NCBI GenBank assembly: GCA_021797225.1
Contig: JAKAAE010000109.1
Coordinates: 1 to 5,482, forward strand
DNA length: 5,482 nt
Source: Thermoplasmata archaeon
Lineage (GTDB): Archaea; Thermoplasmatota; Thermoplasmata; Thermoplasmatales; Thermoplasmataceae
Direction of reading: 5' to 3'
The stretch's first letter is position 1, and each line of letters starts with the position of its first letter. Made by a program: the position numbers and the translations under genes. Positions 5,297 through 5,482 of the stretch are shown piece after piece. The notes under the pieces are model-generated. The model made no database searches. It saw only the letters and a program-made list of their open reading frames with translations, and was not told the DNA's origin.

Positions 5297-5482
5297 TTAA
5301 ATCCAGAAGGTTTCATATCCTTCCTTTACTTTTTGAAGCACGTAAAGGCCACCTACAGGCGCAAATTCGTCAACTAGTCCATCTTCAATTTTATCTTTGG
5401 TCAGACCCACATTTCCCATTGCAGTCTCGCATGCTATAATTTTTATTCCTGTTTTTTTGGCTTTCTTCACTGTATCAAGTAT
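5297..5482 (-). CDS. DsrE/DsrF-like family protein, C-terminal half
   Basis: This reading frame comes in from the right edge and stops at TAA (5299-5297), leaving 61 visible residues, roughly half of a family member of about 115-120. The segment KKTGIKIIACETAMGNVGL shows the beta-strand and Cys motif (x-A-C-x-x-x-M-x-x-x-G-L) typical of DsrE/DsrF/DsrH-like proteins. There the Cys can carry persulfide sulfur in sulfur-relay or sulfur-oxidation pathways. After it come a predicted helix (TKDKIEDGLVDEF) and a GGLYVLQKV strand/helix end, matching the usual C-terminal layout. The protein would be cytoplasmic. Whether it is a true sulfur carrier or one of the many uncharacterised DsrE-fold proteins cannot be said without the N-terminus and its upstream neighbours. 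It converges on the MFS gene with a 43-bp gap and shares no operon with anything visible here. Confidence 0.7.
   Translation of the reverse strand: MLDTVKKAKKTGIKIIACETAMGNVGLTKDKIEDGLVDEFAPVGGLYVLQKVKEGYETFWI

Overview
This window is AT-rich archaeal DNA. Its centre, on the minus strand (3655 down to 450), is the archaeal translation cluster L7Ae - S28e - L24e - nucleoside diphosphate kinase - aIF5B. L7Ae, S28e, L24e and aIF5B are archaeal/eukaryotic-type proteins, so the host is an archaeon. The AT-rich composition, short spacers and protein style suggest a euryarchaeon of the Thermoplasmatales type (Ferroplasma/Acidiplasma-like). That placement is inference and was not tested by alignment.

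Layout. Positions 1-440 (+) hold the C-terminal part of a membrane protein with a Na+/Ca2+-exchanger-like alpha repeat. It converges tail-to-tail on the translation operon, leaving only 9 bp between the stops. The five operon genes are separated by 2-6 nt and almost certainly share one transcript, started from a TATA box near 3694-3702 with a strong AAGGAGG ribosome-binding site before rpl7ae. Two of the internal ribosome-binding sites contain the stop codon of the preceding gene. Positions 3656-3977 form a divergent, gene-free promoter region. On its plus side is a metabolite:H+ symporter-type (MHS) MFS transporter, about 425 aa if intact. It is broken by two frameshifts in its first quarter, one at or near an (AT)5 run and one in an A6 run, while the remaining 340 codons are intact. 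The window ends with the C-terminal half of a DsrE/DsrF-like protein on the minus strand (5297-5482), convergent with the transporter.

Function. The operon couples ribosome parts (L7Ae is also the kink-turn protein of archaeal sRNPs), nucleotide balance (Ndk supplies GTP and other NTPs) and the GTPase for subunit joining. The flanking genes are transport and sulfur-relay-like accessory functions with no evident tie to it. The main oddities are the long Lys/Glu-rich, internally repeated tail on L7Ae and the doubly frameshifted transporter. I found no CRISPR array, mobile element, rRNA or tRNA, and no convincing novel multi-gene system.
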